Shown here: positions 11,109-21,131 of the stretch, piece after piece
How positions within the stretch are numbered: position 1 is the first letter of the stretch
How the letters are laid out: each line of letters begins with the position of its first letter
NCBI GenBank assembly: GCA_039621445.1
Contig: CP154956.1
Coordinates: 8,927,443 to 8,991,442, forward strand
DNA length: 64,000 nucleotides
Direction of reading: 5' to 3'
Origin: Euglena gracilis
Taxonomy: Eukaryota > Euglenida > Euglenophyceae > Euglenales
Notes under the pieces: generated by a model
Told to the model about the DNA's origin: nothing
What the model saw: the letters and a program-made list of their open reading frames with translations, nothing else
The model's database searches: none
Made by a program: the position numbers and the translations under genes

Positions 11109-11208
11109 CTCACCATCTTCTTGTGCTTCGCCCTCTTGGTCCCTTCCTCCCCCTTCCTCTGTCTTGGGAGTCCGAGAACATTCGGGCTCCGCACTGCGAG
11201 ATGGTGAG
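11109..11208 (-). repeat. A1 internal complementary region (ICR)
   Basis: A 100-bp palindrome-bounded segment, CTCACCATC...GATGGTGAG. One half is the complement of the outer right end (GTGCTTCGCCCTC...) and the other half that of the outer left end (ATTCGGGCTCCGCACTG). This is the hallmark ICR of DIRS elements, used to complete the termini and form the circular intermediate. Confidence 0.85.
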
Positions 11209-11209
11209 G

Positions 11210-12184
11210 TACTGTGCACCCCCCCTTTGGGCCATAATTTTTCGAATTTTTGAAACGACCCCGAGTCGCAAATAATGAGCTTGGAAGGCCCCAAAATTTT
11301 TCCACTGACCCAATTGCTGGACTTCTTCCACTTGCAACCCCACATTTTTCCACAACAATACCCCAGCCCCTCTGGTGCTATGGGGTTTCCAGTGGGTGGT
11401 GTCCACCCCCCCTCATGCAGAATTTCTTTGGTCAGGGAATTCACTCTTTCTGATGTCAAAGGTCTTTTACCATCCAAAGACCACAACAAATTATTCTTGT
11501 GCCCAACCATGTGGGCTGTCCTTTCCACATACTCTTTCAATAAGTGCCAGGGGCTTATGAGGGGGGTGTGTGGCAAAATCAAAACTTCCTCCCATCTTGG
11601 GAATTGCCACCCTCTCCTTTGCAATAAAATGAGATTTTTCCTCCTACGAAACTGATTTTTCGCTGTGTCCTGGCTAGATCAACCCCCCTGTGGAGGGCCA
11701 AAAGCCTCCAACAGATGATGAGTCTGTTTCTGAGCTCTTTCACCGATAGGTCTGAGAGAGGTGTTGCATTGCCCATGATGTTTTCTAGGAAATCAGTGGG
11801 GTCCCAAAAGTGGGCATACTTGCAGACATTGGAATTCCATTTCCTTTTCAACGGAGCCAGAAGAGGGGAAAACCTCAATGACCCAAACCCTGGGAGTAAT
11901 AAGGCTGTTGAATATGCATTTCGTGCAGTATTGATGCTATGAACAGCAAGATCAAGGATGGCTTCAGCCATCTTGTGTACTTTGCAGTCCTGCAGGGGCA
12001 CCCCTTTGTGCAACAACTGGCCCACCAATGCCCTGAAGGCTGAGTCATATATTTTGACATTTCCCAGATTTTTTATGTAAGTGTCGATACTTGACATCGA
12101 AACTTCCTGGGATTGTAGTATTTGCCTGAAACAATCAAGCGGGCCAAATTCCACCTTGGGGGGGGAGGGCATCTCCTCCCCCAA
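11210..12184 (-). pseudogene. A1 tyrosine recombinase, frameshifted
   Basis: Integrase of the DIRS element; YR enzymes insert the circular cDNA without target duplication. The first half reads openly from 12,184 and includes the segment with ELRNRLIICWRLLALHRG (first catalytic Arg region). A G-run near 11,409 then shifts the frame: the H-x-x-R box (HSTRG), the GQW box and the nucleophile region HYLRL are read in another frame at 11,230-11,406. A3 carries the same protein open, so A1 is a broken copy. Confidence 0.8.
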
Positions 12185-12557
12185 GCAGTTGGTGATCAGA
12201 CCACACTGGGGGGGGTACCAGCAAAACTTTGCTGCCTGGCTGCCTGATTGACATTAATTGGCGCCACCATGATGTCGAAGCCCAGTGGGGTACGATCAAC
12301 AGACATGTCAGGTCTGGGTTTAACATTAATCTTTGAACCCACTGGGGAATGATGCTCCAGAGAGGGTTGGCATAAACTGGGGGGAGACCCCTCAAATCTG
12401 CTCTCAAGGCATCCACCAGCAATGCCCCTTGTTGGGGTATCGACAAACAAACTTGCGGAATTTTTTTGTTGCTGGGGGTGCAAAACATGTCCACCTCTGG
12501 GGTTATGTCCATGCTGAAAAATTGCAGAATTTGGTGAAAAATGTTCAGGTTTATGGT
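12135..12557 (-). pseudogene. A1 methyltransferase-like domain, 5'-truncated
   Basis: This is the C-terminal part of the A1 polyprotein after RNase H. It starts at the junction with the inserted LTR element, in the codons for INLNIFHQILQF, and contains the DIRS methyltransferase-like landmarks: DMFCTPSN, an NPL/NPPW-type loop (YANPLWSII) and the PHWASTSWW box. DIRS elements commonly carry such a DAM-like domain, of unproven role. It ends where the recombinase frame starts. Confidence 0.7.
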
Positions 12558-12567
12558 TGATGTAATT

Positions 12568-12817
12568 GTGGGGGTTGTGAGTGATGCTTCGGAATAATGG
12601 GCAAGAGTATCTCGAGCACACATCCCAAATCACCACCACACATGGGGGTGTTATCCGCGGTTGTAATTTTGAGCGGTTTCTTGGCGCTTACCAAGTGCGG
12701 GGTCGGTATCAACCCCAACCGAAAGAGCAGTGCAATGCGACAACCAGTGTCAATTAAAATTTTAACTTTAGTGGAGAAATTTTGAATGCGGATTTCCGCT
12801 TGGACGAGTAATTCCAT
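12568..12817 (-). pseudogene. Retroviral-type aspartic protease (fragment)
   Basis: Contains the strand and catalytic box KILIDTGCRIALLF, the D-T-G motif of retropepsin-like proteases that cleave the Gag-Pol polyprotein. It is followed by a G-x-x-L-G-like segment. It lies directly downstream of the Gag frame, separated by a stop near 12,826, and ends at the element's truncation point at 12,558. The protein is a remnant. Confidence 0.65.
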
Positions 12818-13054
12818 TGGTGGTACTCAAAGTGAAGGGTCTGGCGGAAATACGTTTACATGCCAGCTCTCCCATGAACCCTTTCCTACTTTGCTCAGCA
12901 TTCCGAGCGGAAATGTGGAGTGGGGGGTAGGGGACCCGAAATAATTCCGGGTACTGACCGTGAAGGCGGATGGGCAGGGGGGGTAAGGTTGATCAGGTCT
13001 TACCTCCATCTGTTCATCAGCCCAGAGGTCCGTGCCCTCGGACCTCGGGCTCCC

Positions 13055-15028
13055 CTACTCCAAGTCCGAACCGGCCGCATAGCCGGCAACGGACTTCTTG
13101 GTGGAATAGATGGAATTCAATGAGCGCACCGCCATTCGGGCCTCATTAAATTCCCCGTCTGAGGTCTCATCCCCCTCCCTGCCCGAAGCCGGGGTGTCCT
13201 CCTCCAAACAAGAAATCTTGAAACCGACTTTTTGCCGGTTGGAGGAGTTACCACGGTCCTCGCGGCGCTTACCGCGATTTCTGTAGCCGGGCCGGGGGGA
13301 ACGAGATCTGGGACATTTGGATGAGTGGTGGTCTTTGGAACCGCAAAGTGAACAACGGGATTTGTGGCGGGATTCCGCATAACGGGGGGAACGGTATTCT
13401 GTTCTTTCGTCGAACCGTCGTGGCGAACGGGTTTCCCGTCGACCATGACCGGTGTACCGGGACTTCCCCGTTGACTCGCGCGAAGAGGATGATCCACTTC
13501 GCGAACGAGATCGTGAGGAATCGCGATTGAAATCCCGTTTTCGGGTACGGGGTCCAGGTGACCGACCGCGAGAAGGACGGGTTTCCCGACCATCACGCGA
13601 TGGGGACTTGGGCCTACTACCGCTAAAGCGGTTCTCCGAAGAACGTGAAACTCCCGATTGACGTGAAAACGCCGAGGAACCCGATCCCCGTGAGGAGGTC
13701 GAGCCCCTTGGGCTTCCAATACGCTTTCGCGCATCGGGATTCGGGCATTCCCGAGACATGTGACCAGATTTGTTGCACAAAAAGCACAGTTTATCCGTGC
13801 CTTGGTCCGAAGAACGCTGATTCCGCGTTTTCGATCCCGTAGTGGGTGATCTTGGTGACATGGGTGATTTTTGCAACGCATTAACCGCACCCGCAGGGAT
13901 TCCCGCGGTGGGATGCGTTTGGAAAGCGGACTGTATTTGTCCCAAAACTTGTGTGAGCTTGAGTTGCTTTGAAACATAATTCCAACGTTGGGCAAGAGTC
14001 ATCTCATGCCCTGCCAACTCCTCGCGATGGATATCCTTCACGAGGGATGGTGTGAAATGCAACAAAACCGCGTCGAATTGTTCGCGCATTTGCTTCTCGC
14101 TAAGTTCATCAACTTCGGAAGCAAGTGCTAACCATTTGGCATACCAAAGGTCAATGGATTTCCATTTGCGATCCGATGGCGCGGATTGTCGCCATTTCTT
14201 CTCCAGGGTAATCCTGGTGACCAAGCTTGAGTTGGTTGAAGCGTATTGCTCAACCAGGTCATCGAATGATACGCCATTACGTATCACCAAATTGCGTGCG
14301 CGTTCTCGCTCCTCCCTCGGTAGGCAATCGATGAACTCCATCTTGACTACCTCGGGATTCGGGTCTTGGGTGGGTCCCTTTAGTGCCCAGTAGTACTCCC
14401 AGTCCCGAATAAATTGTCTCCATGTGGTTGGATCCCCGTCCCATTGGGGTTTCACCTTATTCGCGATTGCGATGGTGCCCTTGAAGTCTCTCTGAGCAAA
14501 TCGCTGACCCTCGGTGGTATTCCAGGGGTTTGGGTCAGGGTAATTCTTAACACCAAACGTGTTTCGCGGATTTTCCGCTCCATGTGTATCTCGTGCAGGA
14601 TTTCCCGCACCAAGTGTAAGGTTGGCAGGATTTTCCTGCGGGATTTGCGAAAAATTTGGTGAAATTCTCCCGGTGGGGCGGGTTTCCCGCCGAAAACCCG
14701 ACGGGTGGTCTGGTAATCCAGAACCCGTTGGTGGTTGGTATGATCGCGAATGCGACACATGACCAATACCAGGTGTGGGGTGTTGGCTCATTCCTCGTAC
14801 AAGGTTGGAATGTTGAATTTCTTGGTGGAGACTCGAATTTTCGAGCGGGGGGTCAATTTCCTCATCGGAAATGTGTTGCGAAAAGTGAGTTTGTGGTGTG
14901 GGCAAATGCAAAGGTGGTACAATTCGCGTTTTCGCGGGTGGTTGTACCAAATTCGCGGTGGATGTAGGGATTCCTACTGCAGAAATGGTAATTTGAGAAC
15001 GCGATTCCGGGAAATTTTGGAATACCAA
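13055..15028 (-). CDS. Gag capsid and nucleocapsid region of the LTR element
   Basis: Structural protein of the LTR retrotransposon, 657 residues in this open frame. The middle (about residues 195-390) has the W-G-D-P-T-T-W...F...W pattern typical of Gag capsid domains. Then come a CCHC zinc knuckle (CFLCNKSGHMSRECP, C-x2-C-x4-H-x4-C), an Arg/Ser-rich stretch of about 120 residues, and a second CCHC knuckle (CSLCGSKDHHSSKC). Both knuckles should bind the RNA genome; the RS-rich spacer between them is unusual. Upstream frames (to 17,180) probably belong to the same Gag, so the Met used here may not be the native start. Confidence 0.75.
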   Translation of the reverse strand: MVFQNFPESRSQITISAVGIPTSTANLVQPPAKTRIVPPLHLPTPQTHFSQHISDEEIDPPLENSSLHQEIQHSNLVRGMSQHPTPGIGHVSHSRSYQPPTGSGLPDHPSGFRRETRPTGRISPNFSQIPQENPANLTLGAGNPARDTHGAENPRNTFGVKNYPDPNPWNTTEGQRFAQRDFKGTIAIANKVKPQWDGDPTTWRQFIRDWEYYWALKGPTQDPNPEVVKMEFIDCLPREERERARNLVIRNGVSFDDLVEQYASTNSSLVTRITLEKKWRQSAPSDRKWKSIDLWYAKWLALASEVDELSEKQMREQFDAVLLHFTPSLVKDIHREELAGHEMTLAQRWNYVSKQLKLTQVLGQIQSAFQTHPTAGIPAGAVNALQKSPMSPRSPTTGSKTRNQRSSDQGTDKLCFLCNKSGHMSRECPNPDARKRIGSPRGSTSSRGSGSSAFSRQSGVSRSSENRFSGSRPKSPSRDGRETRPSRGRSPGPRTRKRDFNRDSSRSRSRSGSSSSRESTGKSRYTGHGRRETRSPRRFDERTEYRSPRYAESRHKSRCSLCGSKDHHSSKCPRSRSPRPGYRNRGKRREDRGNSSNRQKVGFKISCLEEDTPASGREGDETSDGEFNEARMAVRSLNSIYSTKKSVAGYAAGSDLE

Positions 15029-15392
15029 CCTCAGCGCTTACCGCGGTGGGTGGTGGCATAACCGGTACCGGAGTGGACATTTTATCCAAACTCGCGGACA
15101 AGTCATGCACCGTTTCTTCCAAATGTTCCACCAACTGGAGTTGGCCGCAAATACGGTCAACCTCAGTCTCCAAATGCCTAATGCGTTTGCGGTAACGGTA
15201 AAAGTCGTCCAAGAGCGGTAACTTTTCAGAAACCAGGTGTAGGTCTTTGACAAGTTGTCTTTGGGACTCCTCCACATTCCGGAGTTGACTCGCAAGCGCT
15301 TTTACTGCATTTGGGACAATTTGCAACTGGTGGGGTGACTTGGTGGGGGTTTCCGCAATGGTGCGCGAATTTTCCGCGGTTGGCTTTTCCAA
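14862..15392 (-). CDS. Gag linker, coiled-coil segment
   Basis: This frame is distinct from the one used at 13,055-15,028 and overlaps it. It contains a heptad-rich run (SQLRNVEESQRQLVKDLHL and following) predicted to form a coiled coil. It probably joins the N-terminal coiled-coil part to the capsid part, with a frameshift on each side. A stop follows the segment upstream of it near 15,405. Confidence 0.4.
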   Translation of the reverse strand: MEKPTAENSRTIAETPTKSPHQLQIVPNAVKALASQLRNVEESQRQLVKDLHLVSEKLPLLDDFYRYRKRIRHLETEVDRICGQLQLVEHLEETVHDLSASLDKMSTPVPVMPPPTAVSAEVGIPKFPGIAFSNYHFCSRNPYIHREFGTTTRENANCTTFAFAHTTNSLFATHFR

Positions 15393-15528
15393 AAACGCAG
15401 AAATTCATCCATCCAACCGTGAAACCTCATCTTGCATTGATCGGGCATTCCGATTCACAGATTCCTCAAGTTGAATCAAACTCGTGCAAAATGCTTGCAA
15501 GGTTTCCTTGTTGTCACCAAGCATTTTG

Positions 15529-17180
15529 TTATAAAATGTTGTTTCCCTTGTTGTTATAAAATGAGCGAAATTCTGGTGACTCGGATATCCGAGCGCGCGA
15601 GATATTGGGAAGTGCGCGAATTTCCGCTACTGTGGTGTACAACAAGGTGCAACGGGTTTGTAATTCCCCAATAGCGGCTTGAATACCACTAACGTCGGGA
15701 ATTCGCTTGGAAATTGCGGAAACATGTTCCTGCAAACCGACAACGGTGGCATTAAAACCGCCAATGTCCTTTTGCATTTGTTGTTGCGCGAAATCCAACC
15801 GTTGTGCACAATCCGCGACTTTCGCGTGCAGGGTGGTTAATCCATCCTGGTTTGCGGCACAATGGCAGGATTTTTGCTCCAAGTGTAAAACTCGTTCCTC
15901 AAAAAGCTGAATTTGCGTACGGGGAACAAAATTTTCTTGTACTTTCGCCTGAAATTGCTTCAAGTGCTCGATTTCCGAGCCAAGGTGCAAAATCCGTTGT
16001 TGGGCTTCTTGGAAAGAAGTAGTGAGTGTGGCAAAATGCTCAACCGCAACAAAGTTTCCGATTTCCGGCATTTTGGGGGTGGCAATTTGCGCTTGTAACT
16101 GGTGCTGCAATTGCAGTAGCATGGTTGAACAGGATTCCACTTTGGCAAAAAGATGGCTCATACCATCGTGCACATGCAGAAACTTGGAATCATTCCGCGT
16201 TTCCGCTTCATGCTGCATTTCGCTGATTTGTCGGAAATTTTGTGGAAGTTGGATGCGCAGAATACTGTCAACACTTTCTCGAAAATGCTGAAGGTCTTTC
16301 CCCGCATTTTCAAAATTGTGTTGGCAATATTTGCCGATTTCCTGCAAATAATTCCAGCAACATTCCAGTTTGGTGTTGACAACCCTTTGATTGTCCTCAT
16401 CAAACTGCAAAACTTTGTTGAGCATGGTTGCGCATTCCGCAACGCATTGGTGGACATGCAAAATTTGCTTGCTAAGCGGGTGATCCGCTGGGAGTTGACC
16501 GAGAATTCGGTAAACATCACCGGGGGTGAGGTTATCCCTCAAATCTTCCTCATAGTCCTCCACAATGGAAACGGCACCAGAGATTTCCGGTACCACCAGA
16601 CGCATATCTGGGTTCCATGGCAATGCAGGGAAAACCGCAGCTTCCGCGGGTAATCCCGGCAATGCGCGAAATGATGTGGGGGGTGGTAATTGAGGGTGTG
16701 GTTTGAAAAAACACAGTGTTTCCACCGAGTTGCCTTCCAAAAGGCCCACCGGTGCTTCCACCGGGGATCTTTTGGGTGTGAACAGAGCAAAGGGCAAATA
16801 CCCTCACTTTGTTCATGGGTAACGTGAGTAACCAAGTGTGAAGGTGTAAGGTGTTCATCCCCTCGCCGCATCAATGATGGGTGAACCGGGATGGAGGAAG
16901 GCATTTTGCCACCTACATCCCACACAATCAATGACAATGATGATGAAGAGGGTTCATTACCCCCATGCAACAATAAAGGCGTTTCGCCTTTTGACAATGA
17001 CAAATGAGTCAAGTTGCCTTCTTTTTGCTTGGGGGGTCGGGAATTGGAACTTGTTTCATTCAAACCGTTCCAATCCCCGCAATCTTCATCACAAATGCTC
17101 AATGAACTCATCAACAAGTCATAATCAAATTTGGGGTTCGGGCTTGTGCTCCGCATCTTTTGAGATGGGTAAAAAGGCAA
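15529..17180 (-). pseudogene. Gag N-terminal region, long coiled coil, frameshifted
   Basis: Two overlapping frames: 17,180 to about 16,800, starting MPFYPSQKMRSTSPNPKF, then 16,797-15,529. The second is rich in L/Q/H heptads, for example TSFQEAQQRILHLGSEIEHL, and is probably a long coiled coil mediating Gag assembly. At 15,530-15,565 a TTGTTATAAAATG string is duplicated and the frame is lost. No enzyme motif is seen. Such an extended coiled-coil Gag is longer than usual for LTR retrotransposons. Confidence 0.5.
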
Positions 17181-17400
17181 AAACCCAAAAATTCACACAA
17201 ATAAGAAGAGAAACAGGGACCAGAAAGGTTGTATCGGCGATTACCGAACAGAGCCTTCTGAGACCTGTATCCTTGCTTAAAGGTTGGCTAGGGGCCAGGA
17301 ACAGTACTTTCACCGTGTTTCACGGCTCAGTACGATCCTCACCACCAGTCAACCACAGAGTTTCTCTGTGTGGAACGTCTGTGTAGGATCGTTGCCTAAA

Positions 17401-17410
17401 TCTGCTACCA
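17401..17410 (-). promoter_or_regulatory. Primer-binding site, initiator tRNA-Met type
   Basis: In element sense the first ten bases after the LTR read TGGTAGCAGA, complementary to the 3' end of eukaryotic initiator tRNA-Met (...TCTGCTACCA). It directly abuts the inferred LTR end, as expected. Confidence 0.7.
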
Positions 17411-17788
17411 AGTGTACGTCCAAAGCCTTCCCTTTTCTCCTTTTTGGGTCTTTCTGTAAAAGCCTTTCGCTTTCGCCTTGGTGCGCCGCCTACTTATGGT
17501 AGGGAAAAGTCTTTGGAGTAACGAAAAGTGGTTTTCCCCTTTTCTTCCCAATTCCCCAAGAAGCAAAGCACAAGGCAAAGACTCAGAAGTTTCTTCTGAG
17601 ATCAAGTCGAATGTTCCGATTCTGGGATCTGCCCCTGGACACGTCAGCACTTTTCTCTCCTTCCCCCACAGGTGGTATTCTTCACTGTCATTCTTCCAAA
17701 GTTTGACCATTGGTTTTGTCAGAGGGAAAAACCCTCACAGAACCCACTCTGCAGATATCCTATAGAGCTGGGACGTGCCTGGTACACA
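17411..17788 (-). repeat. 5' LTR of the truncated LTR element
   Basis: In element sense it starts TGTGTACC at 17,788 and ends GTACACT at 17,411, giving a short GTGTAC/GTACAC inverted repeat at the ends, with the primer-binding site next to it. Length is 378 bp. There is no second copy in the window, so identity cannot be used for dating. Confidence 0.65.
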
Positions 17789-19356
17789 ATAATCCCCTGG
17801 GTCATTTTGCTCCCTGGTCAGGGAGTCTGCCAATTGCTCCCTTGTGGGAACCCAAACCACCTGCAAATTGATTTGTTTTTCCTGACAATGATACAACAGA
17901 GGTTTTAAGATGGAATTTAGGTATGGCTTTTTGCCTCCCCATTTTGTCAAATAACTGACCGCCACTTGGCTGTCCACGTGAAGCACAATCGTTTGCTTTG
18001 GTTTGGCCAAGGATTTTACAGTTTCCACTGCAGCCTGCAACACTTTTTGATTGATATGAAGGACATGCAGGTCCCTCCAAAAATCCTGCACCTTTTGGCC
18101 TGAATCCTTGTCCAGCCCCCCCCCCCCCATTGCCAGGTGCTGCTGTCTGAGAAGAGTTCATGAGAGGCCTGGGATTGAAATGCTCTGCCCACACCTGGCT
18201 GCAAGAATGCCTTTAACTCCACAATTTGATCTTTGACCCCTTGGGGAATGGCTAGGGTGTGGTCCCAGCCCCACTTGGTGTGCAAATCCACCATTTTGCA
18301 AAGTTGATCTGTCAGAATTCTGAGAAAAGGCATTGAAACTAAATAGCTTCTTACTTGCCCTACAATGGAGCTGAGTTTTCTGCAGCTCATTTTTTGTGCT
18401 GTCAGCACCTTTCCTAATTCCTTTCTTAAGGATTTCAGTTTTTCCTGTGGAATTTATAGTTGGCCTTTTTTCAAATTGATCCGCTTTATTTCCTGTGTTG
18501 GTTTCAGACCGGATTTTGGGAGGTTTATTCTGAAACCTGCCAGTAAAAGATCTTTTTTCATTTCTTCCAAATGCTGGACTGCTGTCTTTTTGCTGGGGGG
18601 CTAACAGCAAAATGTCGTCCAGTAGATGAAAACTACCTTTCCTTCCTTTCTCCATTTCCTTTCCCAGACTCTCATAAGAGTCATGAATTTTTGTGGCAGG
18701 CTGCTTATACCAAAGCATGCAGCCTGAAACCGCCACTTTCCCCCCCCCACCTGCATGCAAACATGTTTTTCCAGACTGCTGTGCAGTTTTAAGTGGAAGT
18801 ATGCATCTTTCAGGTCTATTGTTCCACAGAACCAACCTTTTCTTAGATATGGGAAGATGTTTCCCATGTGTTCCAGTCTGAACTTCTGGAGGGTGAAATG
18901 GAGATTTAACTGTCGACAATCTGAAATCAGTCTTTCTTTGGTCTTTTCCCCTTCCTTTTTGGAAATGATAAAATAAGGGACAAAATGTTTTGCCTCCTCT
19001 GGGGGGACTTGCCTGGTTGCCCCTGCACATTCGTATTCTCTCAGAATTTTCTGGGCAGTCATTATTTCTTGGGGAGGTTTGAAGGGAACTTTTTTAGACA
19101 TTTCAGGGGGGAGGGGAAGATCTGCCATAACCCCTCCCCTTACCAGGTTTAATACCTCCCTGCTGGCTCCCGCCTGGGCCCAATGGGGGATGCTGGCCTG
19201 CAGGGCCTTGTAAGGGGGAACCCCTGGGTGTAAGGTGTCTGGGGATTCCACAGGCCCCATCACTGGGGTCCTTCCCCTTGGCTGCCCCATCACTGGGGTC
19301 ACACCCGGCTGCCCCATCACTGGGGCTGCAGCTGGCCCTGCCATAGGGCTTTCCAA
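17789..19356 (-). pseudogene. A1 reverse transcriptase and RNase H, frameshifted
   Basis: Pol region of DIRS A1. Reading from 19,356, it includes the RT segments LISDCRQLNLHF and KIDLKDAYFH-like (here TIDLKDAYFH), the FGISSLPQKF box and then FIYWTTF, where A3 reads YLDD: a one-base loss disrupts the catalytic aspartates. RNase H follows in other frames (18,408-17,735), with DSSTWQWGG, HVDSQVAVSYL and WVPTREQLADSL. It stops at PGDY, where the LTR element is inserted. An apparently neutral L/Q-rich linker connects to gag upstream. Confidence 0.8.
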
Positions 19357-19491
19357 AGACAGGCTTTCCCCCTGTTTTTGAATGATGGGGGAAGGTCTGT
19401 GTCTGCAGTGGGGATGTTCATATATAGCTGGGATGTCTGGGCTGCTTATCTTCTGGGGGCGCCCTGTTGTAGCAAATCTTGGGCCTCCCCC

Positions 19492-20292
19492 TCAAGGGCT
19501 GGTGTGGTGATCTTGAATACAGTGGCCTCCACTGGCCTTCTGATTTTGAATATAATGGCCTCCATTGGCCTCCTGACATTGATTGAAATGGCCTCCACTG
19601 GCCTTGACGTCTTGATGCATCCACTGGCATCCATTGGCCCTTTGATTTTGAATATAATGGCAGTTTTGCTGCCTGAGCTTTTGGCTTCCATAGCCTTGCA
19701 GCTGGGCTCCATGCCCTTGATGATAAAGGCTGCCATGGCCTTTATTCTGGACCCCAGGTCCTTTAGGATGATGGCTGCCATAGCCTTGATGATTTAATTT
19801 CCTTGGATTTCTGATATTTCTTGAAAGGCTGCCATAGCCCTGGTCTTCTCCCCTGGAAGGGGGGGGGGCATAGAAAAGGGGGGGCGTCTGTTGGACCTGT
19901 GATGGAATTTCCCTTCTGCCTTCTTGTTTTCCTGACCACAGTTGTCCATGGTCCATGGCAATTTTCATGTTGAATTGGGGTTTTTTACATGGCTGATGTG
20001 TTGGGGGGTGGGGGGGTTGCGATTGCCACGGACTGACGTGTTGCTGCCGCCCCTCCAGCTTCTGCAGCTGCTGCTGTGTCTCCACCTTCCCCAGCTTCTG
20101 CTGCCTCCTTGGAAGTTCTTTGAAGTTCTTCTTGGCAGTCTGATATTCTTTGAGATTCATTCTTCGTGGAAATACAGTTGTTTCTGTTGTCTTGGTATTT
20201 GCAATACTTCTGGGAATAATTCCAATTTGAACTCGAAGGGTTGAAGTCTTCCTCCAGGAAGCTGACGGTCCGCAAAAAAAAGTTCGGTCCAC
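19492..20292 (-). CDS. A1 Gag-like protein
   Basis: The N-terminal part (from MNLKEYQTAKKNFKELPRR at about 20,160) is conserved in A2 and A3 and is basic and helical. The C-terminal part is a low-complexity run of Gly/His/Gln-rich repeats (GYGS, GHGS, ANGGH, ASGGH), probably RNA-binding. There is no zinc knuckle. It is in the same frame as the RT region further downstream, so in family A Gag and Pol appear to be one polyprotein; a stop separates them in this copy. The Met at 20,292 lies in non-conserved leader, so the start at about 20,160 is preferred. Confidence 0.6.
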   Translation of the reverse strand: MDRTFFCGPSASWRKTSTLRVQIGIIPRSIANTKTTETTVFPRRMNLKEYQTAKKNFKELPRRQQKLGKVETQQQLQKLEGRQQHVSPWQSQPPHPPTHQPCKKPQFNMKIAMDHGQLWSGKQEGRREIPSQVQQTPPLFYAPPPSRGEDQGYGSLSRNIRNPRKLNHQGYGSHHPKGPGVQNKGHGSLYHQGHGAQLQGYGSQKLRQQNCHYIQNQRANGCQWMHQDVKASGGHFNQCQEANGGHYIQNQKASGGHCIQDHHTSP

Positions 20293-20441
20293 CAGTAGAG
20301 AAAGTGATGGTCTTCGTGAATCTAATAGTCCTTGTAAAACAATTCCAGTGAACTCGTAGAAGTAAATTTTTTTCTCCTTGAGGTCGAAGGGCAGAATTAG
20401 GAATCAGCCAACTCCGGCAACAAAAAGCATTAAGAAACACC

Positions 20442-20774
20442 TGTATACGTCGGTCGTCACCACCCGCCGTTGGACGGCCACGGGGCAGCTCATACTACTT
20501 GCCGTGGCACGCCCTCAGGCGGGGAACTACACCCAAGGTCCGGCCAACCAGTGTCTCGTCCTTGGGCGCAGTTGCACGCGCCGGTCGATCCCCGCGGTAT
20601 GCCCTCTGCCCGTACGGGATCGACCAGGACTCACACGGCAGGACCTGGGTCTCGAACCCACGACCTCCCGCGTGTGAGCCCAGCACCTTACCGAATAAGC
20701 TACTCGAGCGATACTCGGCTTGGTACTACGCGCCGGCTACCAACCTCCGTAGGATCTCCCGTCTGCCGCACACA
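20442..20774 (-). repeat. TRIM 3' LTR
   Basis: 333 bp, TG...CA in both orientations, indistinguishable by eye from 21,132-21,464. It contains the tRNA-like A/B-box unit described separately. Confidence 0.93.
20648..20702 (-). promoter_or_regulatory. tRNA-like Pol III promoter in TRIM LTR
   Basis: In TRIM sense an A box TAGCTTATTCGG (20,702-20,691, 11/12 to TRGCNNAGNNGG) is followed 32 bases later by a perfect B box GGTTCGAGACC (20,658-20,648). A five-pair T-arm-like stem (TGGG/CCCA plus one) surrounds the B box, and the conserved G18-G19 and A14 of tRNA are present. The middle, CTCACACGCG..AGGTC, resembles the anticodon region of tRNA-Val(CAC). Acceptor and anticodon stems pair poorly, so it is a tRNA-derived promoter, not a tRNA gene. 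The same unit is at 21,338-21,392. Confidence 0.65.
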
Positions 20775-20786
20775 CTCCCCTCCCAA
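20775..20786 (-). promoter_or_regulatory. TRIM polypurine tract
   Basis: In TRIM sense GGGAGGGGAG directly precedes the 3' LTR. This is the position and composition expected of the plus-strand primer for reverse transcription. Confidence 0.75.
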
Positions 20787-21119
20787 GAGCCTTACTACAC
20801 TAGCCCACTGCGTCACTATGGCCGTGGCCCCTGCAGCTCGGGTTATGCCTCACACGGCCCTAGTTGGCTGAGTGCCTCTCACGAGTACTGCGTCACCAGG
20901 CTGCCGACCCCTGCAGCTCGGGTTTGCTATTGCCGGCAGTTTACGTGTTGTCGACTTCCACGGGCTCTGCCGCCTTGGAGCGTCCCCCTTTGCATCGGCT
21001 TGAGACTTTGGAACGGTGTAAGAGTTTCAGTCGCCCTAGACTCGGCGCGTCCGCCTCCGCCTTCCGGGCGCCGTGGGGTCAGGCTCTGATTTCCTGGTTC
21101 GTGTGGCATTAGACGGGTT

Positions 21120-21131
21120 CCTCTGCTACCA
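21120..21131 (-). promoter_or_regulatory. TRIM primer-binding site
   Basis: In TRIM sense the base after the 5' LTR begins TGGTAGCAGAGGA, complementary over 13 bases to the 3' end of animal-type initiator tRNA-Met. The site abuts the LTR with no gap and fixes the element's orientation. Confidence 0.85.

Larger units (their letters stand above)
12558..17788 (-). mobile_element. 3'-truncated LTR retrotransposon inserted in A1
   Basis: Minus-strand fragment with a 5' LTR (17,411-17,788), a primer-binding site, a long Gag and an aspartic protease. It stops abruptly at 12,558, where the DIRS sequence resumes. There is no reverse transcriptase, integrase or 3' LTR. The DIRS text reads GGGGATTAT up to 17,789 and resumes ACCATAAACC at 12,557; in copy A2 these strings are adjacent, which proves the insertion point. 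Loss of the pol half and 3' LTR must have followed or accompanied insertion. The lineage (Ty3, Ty1 or BEL) cannot be assigned without RT. Confidence 0.75.

Noticed and set aside
12558-12817. Complete LTR element with 3' LTR ending at 12,558
   Set aside because: The sequence before 12,558 does not match the 5' LTR at 17,411-17,788, and pol is missing. It is a truncation.
20648-20720. A tRNA gene in the TRIM LTR
   Set aside because: A and B boxes are good, but acceptor (about 4 of 7 pairs) and anticodon stems do not fold properly. Kept as a tRNA-derived promoter.
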